Shown piece after piece: positions 10,138 through 18,622 of a DNA stretch of 64,000 bases. This DNA comes from Taklimakanibacter deserti. Its GTDB lineage: Bacteria; Pseudomonadota; Alphaproteobacteria; Rhizobiales; Aestuariivirgaceae. A program made the translations under genes and the position numbers. A model generated the notes under the pieces. It saw nothing but the letters and a program-made list of their open reading frames with translations. It ran no database searches and was not told the DNA's origin. The stretch is from contig QORU01000005.1 of the NCBI GenBank assembly GCA_003574785.1, positions 62,001 through 126,000 on the forward strand, read 5' to 3'. Position 1 is the first letter of the stretch. The number at the start of each line of letters is the position of its first letter.

Positions 10138-11662
10138 TCACGGGGCTCCTTTGGGCGAAAGCGGCCATACGGGCATTCCATTTCGAAAGTGACGGCCAGA
10201 GATCGGCATAGATGGCGGAAAGCTCGGCATAGCGAGCTTGCGCTTCCTTGTCGGGGGTGAAGCTCTTGATCAGCGACCCGGCCATGGCGCGCGCCGCATC
10301 GGTGACCGATGCGTACCACCCGGCGCCAGTCGCGGCAGCGATGGCGGCGCCCAGCGACGAGGCTTCGACCGTGGTCGAGCGCAACACCTTGCGCCCGGTC
10401 GCATCGGCGATGATCTGGCACCAGAGATCGGATGCGGCGCCGCCGCCAATGGCGATGAAATGATCGATGGGCTCGGTCGTCCTGGCGATCTTGTCGGTAA
10501 CGATCGCCTGCTCGAGGGCCACGCCTTCGAGAAGGGCGCGATAGACGTCGCCGCGCCGGTGCGAGGCGGTGAGGCCCGCTATGACGCCGCGCGCATTGGG
10601 ATCCCAATAGGGCGTCATGCAGCCCGACCAATAGGGCACCAGTGCCAAACCATTGGCGCCGATCGGCGACAGCGCCGCTTCCGCTTCGAGCGTCTTGAAG
10701 ATCTGCGGGTTCTTGCCGGCTTCGACATTGAACAACTGCTCGACCAGCCAATTGACGAGGAACGTGCCGGTGCGCAGGCAGGATTCATAGATATAGCCCT
10801 CTTCGGCCACGGCATTCATGGTGCGGAAAGCAGGATCATGGGCATAAGACTGGCCGAAGCTGCCCGACACCACCGCCGTGCCGAGATTGAGATAGGCGCG
10901 GCCTTTCTCGAATATGTTGGCGCCGGTGCCGGCGCATTGCCCGTCGCCGCCACCCGCGACCACGATGACATCTTGCGGCAAGCCTGTCGCTTCCGCCGCC
11001 GACGTCGTCAATGGGCCGATCTTCTCACCGGGCTTTACGAGCTTCGGCAATTGCGCGCGCGTCAGACCGACCGCTTTCAGGAGCGTGTCCGACCAGTCCT
11101 GCGCCTTCATGTCGATGAGACCCATGGGATCGGCGGAAGCGGTCGAGGTGACCCATTCGCCGGTGAGCTTGTGCACCAGCACGCCATGGACTTCGGCTGT
11201 CCTGGCGGTCTTCTGCCAGATATCGGGCATATGCGCTTGGAACCAAGCGCAGCGATAGAGGCAAGGCGTCAGATCGACCGGCTTGCCGGAAATGCGATGG
11301 ATCTCTTTGCCCCCGACCGCCTTGACCAGGCGGTCGATCTCGGAGCGGCCGCGCTCGTCGAGCCACAGCGTTCCGGGCCGCAGCGCTTGGCCGGCTTTGT
11401 CGAACTGGGCGAAGCTTTCGCGTTGATTGGAAATGGCGATGGCGGCGATGCGCTCAGCGGCTACTTTATCGAGAAGCCCGCGGATCGCTTTCTGCGCCGA
11501 GGCCCACCAGTCGTCTGCCTCCTGCTCGAACCATCCGGCTTGCGGATTGTTGAGAGCGATCGGCGCGCGGCCTTCGGCCAAGGCGCGGCCTTCGCGGTCC
11601 CAGGCGATGGCCTTGGTCGCCGTCGTAGAAGAATCAAGGCCAATGACAAGATCGCGGATCAT
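10130..11662 (-). CDS. FGGY-family carbohydrate kinase (xylulokinase-like, second of three)
   Basis: A 510-residue FGGY kinase of normal full length. The N-terminal phosphate loop is LVIGLDSSTTATKAIAWD, the N-domain core has LWLDERGRSEIDRL, the catalytic aspartate region is VVAGGGDGQCAGTGA, and the C-terminal adenosine-binding stretch is FIAIGGGAASDLWCQIIAD. It lies 68 bp after the binding-protein gene, separated by a hairpin with a T-run (11680-11716), and overlaps the following dehydrogenase gene by 8 bp. It probably phosphorylates the imported sugar or its ketose product. Its fold and length are secure; its substrate is not. Confidence 0.9.
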   Translation of the reverse strand: MIRDLVIGLDSSTTATKAIAWDREGRALAEGRAPIALNNPQAGWFEQEADDWWASAQKAIRGLLDKVAAERIAAIAISNQRESFAQFDKAGQALRPGTLWLDERGRSEIDRLVKAVGGKEIHRISGKPVDLTPCLYRCAWFQAHMPDIWQKTARTAEVHGVLVHKLTGEWVTSTASADPMGLIDMKAQDWSDTLLKAVGLTRAQLPKLVKPGEKIGPLTTSAAEATGLPQDVIVVAGGGDGQCAGTGANIFEKGRAYLNLGTAVVSGSFGQSYAHDPAFRTMNAVAEEGYIYESCLRTGTFLVNWLVEQLFNVEAGKNPQIFKTLEAEAALSPIGANGLALVPYWSGCMTPYWDPNARGVIAGLTASHRRGDVYRALLEGVALEQAIVTDKIARTTEPIDHFIAIGGGAASDLWCQIIADATGRKVLRSTTVEASSLGAAIAAATGAGWYASVTDAARAMAGSLIKSFTPDKEAQARYAELSAIYADLWPSLSKWNARMAAFAQRSPVNA

Positions 11663-11679
11663 GCACTCATCGAAACGAA

Positions 11680-11716
11680 AAAGAGCGGCGGAGACGGGAT
11701 GAAGTCCGCCTCCGCC
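11680..11716 (-). terminator. Intercistronic hairpin with T-run (attenuator-like)
   Basis: On the transcribed (minus) strand, GGCGGAG (11716-11710) can pair with CTCCGCC (11693-11687), and the stem is followed by GCTCTTTTT. A second GGCGGA just inside offers an alternative, shorter-loop pairing. It lies between the binding-protein stop and the FGGY kinase start. Partial terminators at this position commonly keep binding-protein mRNA in excess over downstream enzymes. Strength is not known. Confidence 0.55.
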
Positions 11717-11730
11717 AGTTTCAGGGAGTC

Positions 11731-13254
11731 TTACAGGAGGCCGGCGTCCTCGACGGCCTTGTCGATCAGGCTGGCGACATTATCCATGCACTTCTTGGCA
11801 TCGCCGCCATAATCCTGGTTGGTGAGGAGCTTGCCGAGCTCGACCGGGATTTCGTTGTTGGAGAAACCGGCCCACAGAGGCATGTCGGGCTCGGACGCCA
11901 TGACATTGTCGATGGTCCACTTCACCACTTCGAGATGGCGCGTCGTGCCGGGGCCGACCACCGCCTTCGCCTTGACGCGCGGATCCTCGAAGGAGGAGAT
12001 GCGCATCGGCGCGAAGCCGCCCAAGAGCGTACAGCGGGTCATGATCTCTTTCGAGCAGGCCCACTGCATGAAGATCCAGGCGGCGTCGAGATTCTTAGAA
12101 TATTTCGACAGGCCGAGGATCGAGCCGCCCTGATGCCCGACATTGGGAATCTCGCCGAAGCCCGCTTCGGCGACAGGGCGCACGCCCGTCATCGAGGAGA
12201 TCGGGTGCAGCGGCTCCCACAAGCCCTTCACCTTCGAGTCATCGGCATCGAGTCCGGGGAAGAACTCGTCCCAGCTGTTGACCAGCGCCACCTGGCCCGC
12301 CTGCATCATCTGGAACTGGCCGTCCCAGGTGGAGGCGGTCGACTGCGGCGGGGCGTTCTTCAGCATCTCCTGATACCATTGGAGACCCTTGATCGCCTGC
12401 TCGTCATTGCCCTTGAACTTCTTGTCCTTGCCGAAGATCGAGCCGCCATGGCCCCAGACCGCCGCCGTCCAGTCGCATTCGAGCGAGTAGTGGCCCGATT
12501 TCGCCTGGAGACCGGTGCCGAAGATGCCATTCGCTTTCTCGGCTTCGGTGATCGCTTTCACGCCGGCGGTGAATTCGTCGAAATTGGTCGGCGGCTTGAT
12601 CCCGTGCTTCTCGAGGATGTCCTTGCGGTACATGGTGATGAAGATCGGGATGTCGAAGGGAATGCCGACCCATTTGCCGTCATAGACGGCGAGGCCTTCG
12701 ACCAGCGGCTTCGAGAAGTCGTCGAAGTCGAAGCCCGGCATCGCGAGATCGGGCTTGTCCTTGTAATACTGCACCGGATCGACCGTGTCCTGCGAGAAGG
12801 TCGCGGTCCAGGACTGGTCGAGATAATAGACGTCATAGGTGCCGAGCTGACCCTGGACGTCCTGCGTCGCCTTGGCCAGCACCTGCTCGAGCGGCACGAT
12901 CTCGATCTCGACCTCGATGCCGGTCGCGTCAGTGAACTCGTTCTTGATCTGGTTGAGGACGACGGTCGGCGGTGTCGCTTCCGACGTGTAGCGCACCTTG
13001 CTGCCCTTGAACTTACCGCCGACATCCTTGAGCCACTTGGTCATCTCTTCCGGCGTCTGCGCGTAAGCGGCATTGCCGCCGAGATTGCCGCGGAACGGCC
13101 GCGTCGAGCCGAGGAGTCCCGAGGCGAAGGCCGAGAAGCCGATGCCGGCCATGCCGGCCTTGCGCAGGAAGTCGCGCTTGGAGATGCGCCGGGCGGCAAA
13201 GTCGCGCGCCGTGTCGATGATGAAGGTCTTCTTATCGTATTCTCTGAAACTCAT
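11731..13254 (-). CDS. ABC transporter substrate-binding protein, CUT1 type, Tat-like signal
   Basis: Periplasmic carbohydrate-binding protein of the family 1 extracellular solute-binding group, 507 residues, larger than the usual 410-450. The long N-region carries RRISKRDFLRKAG (about residues 22-34) before a short hydrophobic stretch. This is a Tat-like signal in which KRDFLRK could serve as the twin-arginine element with a K-for-R change. The mature protein has typical SBP segments such as VRYTSEATPPTVVLNQIKNEF and VALVNSWDEFFP. GGGAGGAATTA directly precedes ATG 13254, a very strong ribosome-binding site. It follows the two permease genes by 39 bp. The ligand is unknown but presumably a polyol. 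Confidence 0.92.
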   Translation of the reverse strand: MSFREYDKKTFIIDTARDFAARRISKRDFLRKAGMAGIGFSAFASGLLGSTRPFRGNLGGNAAYAQTPEEMTKWLKDVGGKFKGSKVRYTSEATPPTVVLNQIKNEFTDATGIEVEIEIVPLEQVLAKATQDVQGQLGTYDVYYLDQSWTATFSQDTVDPVQYYKDKPDLAMPGFDFDDFSKPLVEGLAVYDGKWVGIPFDIPIFITMYRKDILEKHGIKPPTNFDEFTAGVKAITEAEKANGIFGTGLQAKSGHYSLECDWTAAVWGHGGSIFGKDKKFKGNDEQAIKGLQWYQEMLKNAPPQSTASTWDGQFQMMQAGQVALVNSWDEFFPGLDADDSKVKGLWEPLHPISSMTGVRPVAEAGFGEIPNVGHQGGSILGLSKYSKNLDAAWIFMQWACSKEIMTRCTLLGGFAPMRISSFEDPRVKAKAVVGPGTTRHLEVVKWTIDNVMASEPDMPLWAGFSNNEIPVELGKLLTNQDYGGDAKKCMDNVASLIDKAVEDAGLL

Positions 13255-13293
13255 TAATTCCTCCCATGGGTTGAGTAGTGCTCGCCCGCCGCC

Positions 13294-14202
13294 TCACTCT
13301 TTGAGCGAACCAAGAGTGAGGCCGCGGACCAGATGCCGTTGAACCAGAAGAATGAAGATGAAGCCGGGCAGGATCGCCGCCGTACCGAGCGCCGAGATGA
13401 AGCCCCATTCCGAACCCGTCGAGGTGACGAAGGTGGTGATCTTGACCGGGACGGTGCGGATGATCGTGGTGAGGAAGAGCGACAGCAGGAATTCCGTCCA
13501 CGAGAAGATGAAGCACAGCACCGCCGCCGCCGCGACACCGCCGCGCACCATCGGCAGCACCACCTTGTGGAAGGTCTGCCAGCGCGTGGCGCCATCGATC
13601 ATCGCCGCCTCGTCGACGTCCTTGGGCACATCGTCGAAGAAGGATTTGAGCAACAGCACCGCGATCGGCAGGTTCATCAGCGAGTGGATGATGATGAGGC
13701 CGATATAGCCCAAGAAAAGATTGTCGGTGTCGCGCATGCCGGCGACCTTGTACATGCCGACCAGCGGCACGATGATCGCGATCGGCGGAAGGAAGCGCTG
13801 GCCGAGCACCCAGTTGAGATAGCCGTCGCGGCCCTTGAAGCGCATGCGCGACAGGGCATAGGCGGCAAGCGTCGCGATGATGATGGTGAGCACCGTCGAG
13901 CCGACCGCGATGATGATCGAATCGACGATGGTCTGGCGCGAATCATAGGAGCTGGTGCCGCCGACACCGAAGGTCGAGCCGCTTTCGATGGCGATCTCGG
14001 CGCGCGACCAGCCGAGGAGGACGACGGCATAGTTGATCAGCGTCGGCACGAAGTCGAAAACGACGACCTTGTCCTTGTTGAAGATCGCATACATCGGCTT
14101 GATCGACGTCAAGGCCCACCAGAACAGCGGAAACATGAAGACGCCGACGGTGAGGACGGCGGCGATATCGCGCAAGGTGCGTTTGGCGAAGGACTGTTCC
14201 AT
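13294..14202 (-). CDS. ABC transporter permease, MalG-type
   Basis: Inner-membrane permease subunit, 302 residues, with about six hydrophobic segments. The first is LRDIAAVLTVGVFMFPLFWW. The ATPase-coupling EAA loop appears as DVDEAAMIDGATRWQTFHKV, followed by LPMVRGGVAAAA. I chose ATG 14202 because family similarity starts with MEQSFAKRTLRD; the open frame upstream is antisense or out-of-frame to the preceding permease. It overlaps that gene by one base (TAATG). An extended periplasmic loop after the first helix, about 90 residues, is a little longer than in maltose-type MalG proteins. Confidence 0.93.
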   Translation of the reverse strand: MEQSFAKRTLRDIAAVLTVGVFMFPLFWWALTSIKPMYAIFNKDKVVVFDFVPTLINYAVVLLGWSRAEIAIESGSTFGVGGTSSYDSRQTIVDSIIIAVGSTVLTIIIATLAAYALSRMRFKGRDGYLNWVLGQRFLPPIAIIVPLVGMYKVAGMRDTDNLFLGYIGLIIIHSLMNLPIAVLLLKSFFDDVPKDVDEAAMIDGATRWQTFHKVVLPMVRGGVAAAAVLCFIFSWTEFLLSLFLTTIIRTVPVKITTFVTSTGSEWGFISALGTAAILPGFIFILLVQRHLVRGLTLGSLKE

Positions 14203-15122
14203 TAGAGCTTCACCCGGAAAATCTTCATGAACAGGGTCGAGGCGATGATCACCAGCACCAGCGTGATGAGCGACAGCGTCGAGGCATAGGGGAAATCGCC
14301 GTTGAAATAGATGCGGCCGGCATAGGAGGTGAGCGTCTCGGTGGCGGTGCCGGGGCCCGAATCCGTCATCACTTTCACATAATCGAAGATGCGGAAGAGA
14401 TCGATGCCACGGATGAGGACGGCGATGGCGATCACCTTCGACATCATCGGCAGCGTCAGCTTGAAGAAGGCCTGGACCGCCGTGGCACCGTCGATCGCCG
14501 CCGCCTCGAAAGGCTCTTTCGGCAGCGATCTGAGGCCCGCCAGCATGATCAGCACCATGAAGGGCGTCCATTGCCAGATATCGGCGAGGAGCACGCCCGC
14601 GAGCGCCGTCGAGCTGGTGGCGAGGATCGGGAATTGCGGCGACCACAGGCCGACCGCATAGAGCGAGCGCGACAGCACGCCGAAGGAGCCGTCGAGCATC
14701 AGGAGGAACATCATGCCGGTGACGGCCGGCGGCACGACCAGCGGCAAGGTCATAAGCGCGCGCAAGACGCCATAGCCTTTGCGGTCGGTATCGAGCAGGA
14801 GCGCGATCAGGAGGCCGAGGACGAGCTGGATGACGAGCGCGACGCCCGTATAGAGCAGCGTCGTTGCGACCGCGTCCCAGACGCGCTGATCGCCAAGCGC
14901 CTTGGCCCAGTTGTGGTCGGGGTCGAAGACATTGAGCCGGGTAACGGGATTGCGCTTATGCAGCGACAGCCACAGCGCATAGAGCAGCGGATAGATGCCG
15001 AAGATGGTCATCAGCGCCGCGGCCGGCAGAAGCCAGGGCAAGGGATGCTCGGAAGTGAGCCAGCGCCAGCGCGGCATCGGCAGGTCCGAAGGACGATCGC
15101 GTGGGACCACCGCCTCGCTCAT
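14202..15122 (-). CDS. ABC transporter permease, MalF-type
   Basis: Inner-membrane permease subunit, about 306 residues, first gene of the leftward polyol operon. Hydrophobic segments begin with WLLPAAALMTIFGIYPLLYA. The EAA coupling loop is EPFEAAAIDGATAVQAFFKL. I prefer ATG 15122 (MSEAVVPRDRP); an in-frame upstream start at 15161 would add 13 residues and cannot be excluded. The 5' flank (15123-15324) contains the only sizeable promoter-bearing gap ahead of the operon and a direct-repeat operator candidate. Confidence 0.92.
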   Translation of the reverse strand: MSEAVVPRDRPSDLPMPRWRWLTSEHPLPWLLPAAALMTIFGIYPLLYALWLSLHKRNPVTRLNVFDPDHNWAKALGDQRVWDAVATTLLYTGVALVIQLVLGLLIALLLDTDRKGYGVLRALMTLPLVVPPAVTGMMFLLMLDGSFGVLSRSLYAVGLWSPQFPILATSSTALAGVLLADIWQWTPFMVLIMLAGLRSLPKEPFEAAAIDGATAVQAFFKLTLPMMSKVIAIAVLIRGIDLFRIFDYVKVMTDSGPGTATETLTSYAGRIYFNGDFPYASTLSLITLVLVIIASTLFMKIFRVKL

Positions 15123-15202
15123 CGGGCGTTCCCAGCGGAAATCGTCTCGGCCGCCCGGCATGCGGTCATCAGGCTCGAACCTCCCATCTTATCCGGCGAC
15201 TT

Positions 15203-15234
15203 GAACTTTTGTAATTTTGCCGGAACAAATGTAA
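15203..15234 (-). promoter_or_regulatory. Direct-repeat operator candidate of the polyol operon
   Basis: Two copies of GAACNNNTGTAA lie 20 bp apart (15203-15214 with TTT, 15223-15234 with AAA), about two helical turns. They are upstream of the first permease gene. On the minus strand a weak promoter can be drawn with TTACAA (15214-15209), a 17 bp spacer and TAAGAT (15191-15186), so the repeats would overlap the -35 region. The SorC-type regulator encoded in the operon is the obvious candidate ligand. This is pattern evidence only. Confidence 0.4.
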
Positions 15235-15324
15235 CGGCAGTAAACGCGGCAAGGCCGGCGATGTCAATCGCCGATTTTCACGCTCGAAATTTCGATCAAA
15301 TTCAGAGAGTTAAGGGAACGCGCC

Positions 15325-16653
15325 CTATTCCGCCGCAGCGAGGAAGCGGGCATCCGCCTGGTCGAGGCGGCGGCGGAGCTGCGTGATGGTGAGCCCGTCA
15401 TCCGGCACACAGTTCTCATAGGTGAGATAGGCGCCGGCCTTCACCGGCTTCACCACTTTCGCCCTTTCGGCGAGCCCGACCGGGAGGGCATTGGCCTTCC
15501 GGGCATCGGCCCAGGTCATGGCCCAGGCGCGATATTGCGTCTCGCCGATCTTGCCCAGGGTCTCGCCCGCCTGGAGGTCGCGCTTGGCGACGGCGATGGC
15601 TTCCGCCACCGGGTGATCGAGCGGCACCATGTCGGCCCGCTTATGCAACACCGCATGCGCCGCCGACAGCGGCACTTCGAGGCTCGTCAGATGGTAGGGA
15701 CGGAACAATGCGAAATAAGGCCCCTTGCCCACCTTCAGATCGATCATGCGCTCGACGACGCGCGGATGGTCGGCCTCGACGATGCAGAAGACGCCGGGCG
15801 CCACACCCTTGCCGATCGAATAATCGACGCAGCCTTTCCGGCTGAGCACCCCGCCTTCGGCGCGCGGGACCAGCACTTGGGCGAGTTCATCGCGCGTCGC
15901 CTTCGGACCGTGCATGCCGGGAATATCGGGCTTGAGACCGGTCGCATTGGCGATCGCCACCATCTCGACCATCGTTTTCGAGCCATCGACGAACTCGACC
16001 AGCATGCGTGCATTCATGTTGCGTTCTTTTGCTTCCGTCTCGTAGTCGGCCGGCACCGCATCGAAATTGAGCGGATTGTTCTTGCCCTTGCCGGCGCAGA
16101 CGACTCCGAGGCCGAGCGACTGGGCGAAGCCGATGAGCTCGAGTGCGGCGGCCGGCTCATCGCCGGCAGCACCCGTATAGATGACGCCGGCGCGGCGCGC
16201 TTCCGCATGCAGGTATCGGCCAATGGTGATGTCGGCCTCGACATTGAGCATCACGATGGGCTTGCCCTGGGCGATCGCCGCCAGCGCGAAACCAGCACCG
16301 GTTTCGGGATTTCCCGTCGCATCGATCACCACATCGATGCGCCCTGCCTTCACCAATGCCTCGAGATCCTGGGTGATGGCGATCTTGTTCGCCTCGATGA
16401 GACGGTCGATGTCTTGAGCGGTCTTCGCCTCGGCGAAATTTTCCGGATCATGGCCGGCAAGTGCCAGCGCCGCCTTGGCGCGCGAACCGGTGATCTCGGA
16501 AATGGCGCCGAGCCTCAGTCCCGGCATGCGGGCGAGCTGCACCACGAGATCGGTGCCCATTTGCCCGGCACCGGCGAGGCCGACGGTGACGGGTCCTTTC
16601 GTCTCCGCATGCCGGCGCAATTCCAGCGCCAGCGACGACACATTGGCGATCAC
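15325..16653 (-). CDS. NAD(P)-dependent oxidoreductase with SAF domain (homoserine dehydrogenase-like, COG4091 type)
   Basis: A 442-residue protein with an N-terminal Rossmann domain (VGLAGAGQMGTDLVVQLA, about residues 22-39) related to homoserine dehydrogenase, and a C-terminal SAF domain (HPVAEAIAVAKRDLQAGETLG). Proteins of this architecture are usually annotated only as predicted homoserine dehydrogenase-like; they are not known to act in threonine synthesis. The gene overlaps the class II aldolase gene by 4 bp (ATGA), so the pair probably forms a two-step module oxidising or isomerising a sugar acid or ketose before aldol cleavage. The exact reaction is unknown. Confidence 0.82.
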   Translation of the reverse strand: MIANVSSLALELRRHAETKGPVTVGLAGAGQMGTDLVVQLARMPGLRLGAISEITGSRAKAALALAGHDPENFAEAKTAQDIDRLIEANKIAITQDLEALVKAGRIDVVIDATGNPETGAGFALAAIAQGKPIVMLNVEADITIGRYLHAEARRAGVIYTGAAGDEPAAALELIGFAQSLGLGVVCAGKGKNNPLNFDAVPADYETEAKERNMNARMLVEFVDGSKTMVEMVAIANATGLKPDIPGMHGPKATRDELAQVLVPRAEGGVLSRKGCVDYSIGKGVAPGVFCIVEADHPRVVERMIDLKVGKGPYFALFRPYHLTSLEVPLSAAHAVLHKRADMVPLDHPVAEAIAVAKRDLQAGETLGKIGETQYRAWAMTWADARKANALPVGLAERAKVVKPVKAGAYLTYENCVPDDGLTITQLRRRLDQADARFLAAAE

Positions 16654-17402
16654 TTCGACTTGTCCTTGGCCTTCTTCGACTTGCCCTTTTTCGGCTTGGG
16701 CGCATCGCGGCGTGTCGGCGCGATCACCGCCAGCGCCTCGCCGGATTTGAGCTCAGTGGTCTGCTTGCCATAGGTCTTGAACCGCGCCAGCACCGTCTTC
16801 ATCTGGGCATCCGACAGGATGACCGGCTTGCCGGCAAGGCTCGCCGCCCAATATTGCTGGCACAGGGTCTCGATCTCGCCCGCGAGCCACAGCGCTTTGT
16901 CGAGATTGGGACCGAAGGCGATCTGGCCGTGATTGGCGAGGAGGCAGGCGGTGCGGTCCTTCAAGGCCGCCAGCATCGTATCGGACAGTGCCTGCGTGCC
17001 GAACTCGGCATAGTCGCTCACCCGCAAGGTGGAGCCGCCGGTGACGCCGATCATATAGTGGAATGGCGGAATGTCCTTGCGCAGGGTCGCGAGCGCCGTC
17101 GCATAGATCGAATGCGTATGCACGATGGCGCCCGCCTCGGGGCGCGCCTTGAAGATGTCCATATGCATGCGCCATTCGGTCGAGGGCAGGTATTTGCCGT
17201 AATAGCCGCCGTCGAGATCCATCTCGACAATGTGCTCGGCGTCCATCACGTCATAGGGGATGCCGGAGGCGGTGATGACGAAGCCCTTCTCGGTGCGGGC
17301 GCTGACATTGCCCGATGTGCCTTGATTGATGCCCATCTCATTCATCCGGCGGCAGACCCAGATGATCTTCTTCTTGAGATCGGCATATTTAGTCTTCGAC
17401 AT
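16650..17402 (-). CDS. Class II aldolase/adducin family protein with lysine-rich tail
   Basis: A 250-residue zinc-dependent aldolase of the FucA/AraD type. Seen motifs are NQGTSGNVSAR (phosphate-binding), ITASGIPYD, the catalytic glutamate in STEWRMHMD, zinc histidines in IVHTHSIYA, and the third histidine in LLANHGQIAFG. ATG 17402 has GAAGGAG 6 bases upstream; similarity begins at MSKTKYADLKKK. The last roughly 16 residues form a Lys-rich tail (KPKKGKSKKAKDKSK) not expected for a cytosolic aldolase. Substrate is unknown; the companion SAF-domain oxidoreductase and the nearby FGGY kinase (21.0 kb) suggest a deoxy-sugar or sugar-acid pathway. Confidence 0.88.
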   Translation of the reverse strand: MSKTKYADLKKKIIWVCRRMNEMGINQGTSGNVSARTEKGFVITASGIPYDVMDAEHIVEMDLDGGYYGKYLPSTEWRMHMDIFKARPEAGAIVHTHSIYATALATLRKDIPPFHYMIGVTGGSTLRVSDYAEFGTQALSDTMLAALKDRTACLLANHGQIAFGPNLDKALWLAGEIETLCQQYWAASLAGKPVILSDAQMKTVLARFKTYGKQTTELKSGEALAVIAPTRRDAPKPKKGKSKKAKDKSK

Positions 17403-17484
17403 TCGCTGCTCCTTCAAAATCGCGCGGGACCCTACAGCCGGAAAGTCGAAAGGTCCAGAAAATGCACGGGGCGGCCTCTTGACA

Positions 17485-17510
17485 TTCTCCCATATATGAG
17501 AAAAATTCTC
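17485..17510. promoter_or_regulatory. TTCTC/GAGAA operator cluster in the divergent aldolase-regulator gap
   Basis: Three alternating half sites occur: TTCTC (17485-17489), GAGAA (17498-17502) and TTCTC (17506-17510). The last two form a perfect inverted repeat with a 3 bp centre. A TTGACA at 17479-17484 immediately precedes them. The cluster lies between the class II aldolase and XRE-cupin genes and ends 4 bases before the regulator start codon, so autoregulation and control of the aldolase operon are likely. Confidence 0.5.
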
Positions 17511-17514
17511 GAAA

Positions 17515-18087
17515 ATGGAAGAAGCAGAAATCACCGACGCCTCGATCGACCGGCGCATCTCCGAACGTCTCAAGGACCTGCGCCTGGAGCGCGGCTGGTC
17601 GCTGGACGATCTCGCCGGAAAGAGCGGCGTCAGCCGCGCCACCTTGTCGCGACTGGAGAATTCCGCCATCAGCCCGACCACCGGCATGCTGAGCAAACTG
17701 TGCGCCGCCTATGGCCTGACCATGTCGCGGCTCATGCATATGGCGGAAGGCGATTTCGCACCGCTGGTGCGCCGCGCGGCGCAAGGTCTATGGGCGGATG
17801 CTCAATTGAGCTTCAAGCGCCGCGCCGTATCGCCGCCGGCGCGCACGCTCGCCGGCGAGGTCATCGAAGGGGAGATCGGCCCCGGCACGCGCATCGCTTA
17901 CGATCATGTGCCGAAGCCCGGCCTCGAGCATCATCTCCTGCTGCTCGAGGGCCAGCTCGAGATCACCGTCGGCGGTCAAAGCTACGAGCTCAAGCCCGGC
18001 GACTGCCTGCGTTATCAGCTCTTCGGCCCGAGCGCTTTCGCCACGCCGAAGAAGACCTCCGCCCGCTATCTCATCTTCATGGTCTAG
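17515..18087 (+). CDS. XRE family transcriptional regulator with C-terminal cupin domain
   Basis: A 190-residue regulator. The Cro/CI helix-turn-helix occupies about residues 10-70 (RISERLKDLRLERGWSLDDL followed by AGKSGVSRATLSRLENS). A cupin_2 domain follows, with GLEHHLLLLEGQLEITVGG and LKPGDCLRYQL, and probably binds a small effector. It is divergent from the aldolase operon across a 112 bp gap holding inverted repeats, so it is the likely local regulator. No Shine-Dalgarno sequence is visible close to ATG 17515, and the TTGACA at 17479 would place transcription start near the AUG, so a leaderless or very short-leader mRNA is possible. The stop is 4 bases before the GNAT gene. Confidence 0.93.
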   Translation: MEEAEITDASIDRRISERLKDLRLERGWSLDDLAGKSGVSRATLSRLENSAISPTTGMLSKLCAAYGLTMSRLMHMAEGDFAPLVRRAAQGLWADAQLSFKRRAVSPPARTLAGEVIEGEIGPGTRIAYDHVPKPGLEHHLLLLEGQLEITVGGQSYELKPGDCLRYQLFGPSAFATPKKTSARYLIFMV

Positions 18088-18091
18088 GGAC

Positions 18092-18622
18092 ATGACACGG
18101 TCCACCACTCTGGCGCTCCTCGCTGCGGACGATATCGAACGGCATATCGAAGGCTTGAGCGCGCTCATCCATGCCTGCGTCCATGACGGCGCCAGCATCG
18201 GTTTCATCCTGCCCTATTCGATAGCCGACAGCGCCGCCTTCTGGCGCGACAAGGTGCGCCCAGCGGTGCGCGACGGCGGACGCCTGCTTCTCGTCGCCAA
18301 ACAGGACGGCCGAATCGTCGGATCGGTGCAGCTCGATTACGACACGCCGGCCAATCAGCCGCACCGCGCCGAGATCCGCAAATTGCTGGTCCATCCCGAT
18401 TTCCGTCGCCAGGGCATTGCGCGCGAATTGATGGCCGAGATCGAGCGCCGGGCCGCTCAGCTCAAGCGCAGCCTCCTTACCCTCGACACCCGCACCGGCG
18501 ACAGCGCCGAGCCGCTTTATCGCTCGCTCGGCTATCAGACGACCGGCATCATTCCGGGCTATTGCCGCGACACTTTCACCGATCGTCTCGATGCGACGAC
18601 AATCATGTACAAAGCGCTTTAG
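18092..18622 (+). CDS. GNAT family N-acetyltransferase
   Basis: A 176-residue acetyl-CoA-dependent transferase. The core has GSVQLDYDTP followed by the acetyl-CoA pyrophosphate-binding motif RKLLVHPDFRRQGIARELM (motif A, R/Q-x-x-G-x-A) and the C-terminal SAEPLYRSLGYQ. ATG 18092 is preceded by AGGGA and lies 4 bp after the XRE-cupin stop, so it is cotranscribed with that regulator. The substrate is unknown; the protein resembles small-molecule GNATs annotated for phosphinothricin or antibiotic acetylation. Its stop overlaps the 3' end of the convergent metallopeptidase gene by 4 bp. Confidence 0.88.
   Translation: MTRSTTLALLAADDIERHIEGLSALIHACVHDGASIGFILPYSIADSAAFWRDKVRPAVRDGGRLLLVAKQDGRIVGSVQLDYDTPANQPHRAEIRKLLVHPDFRRQGIARELMAEIERRAAQLKRSLLTLDTRTGDSAEPLYRSLGYQTTGIIPGYCRDTFTDRLDATTIMYKAL

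Noticed and set aside
15325..16653. Biosynthetic homoserine dehydrogenase (hom)
   Set aside because: The C-terminal SAF domain and coupling to a class II aldolase gene do not fit the threonine/methionine pathway enzyme.
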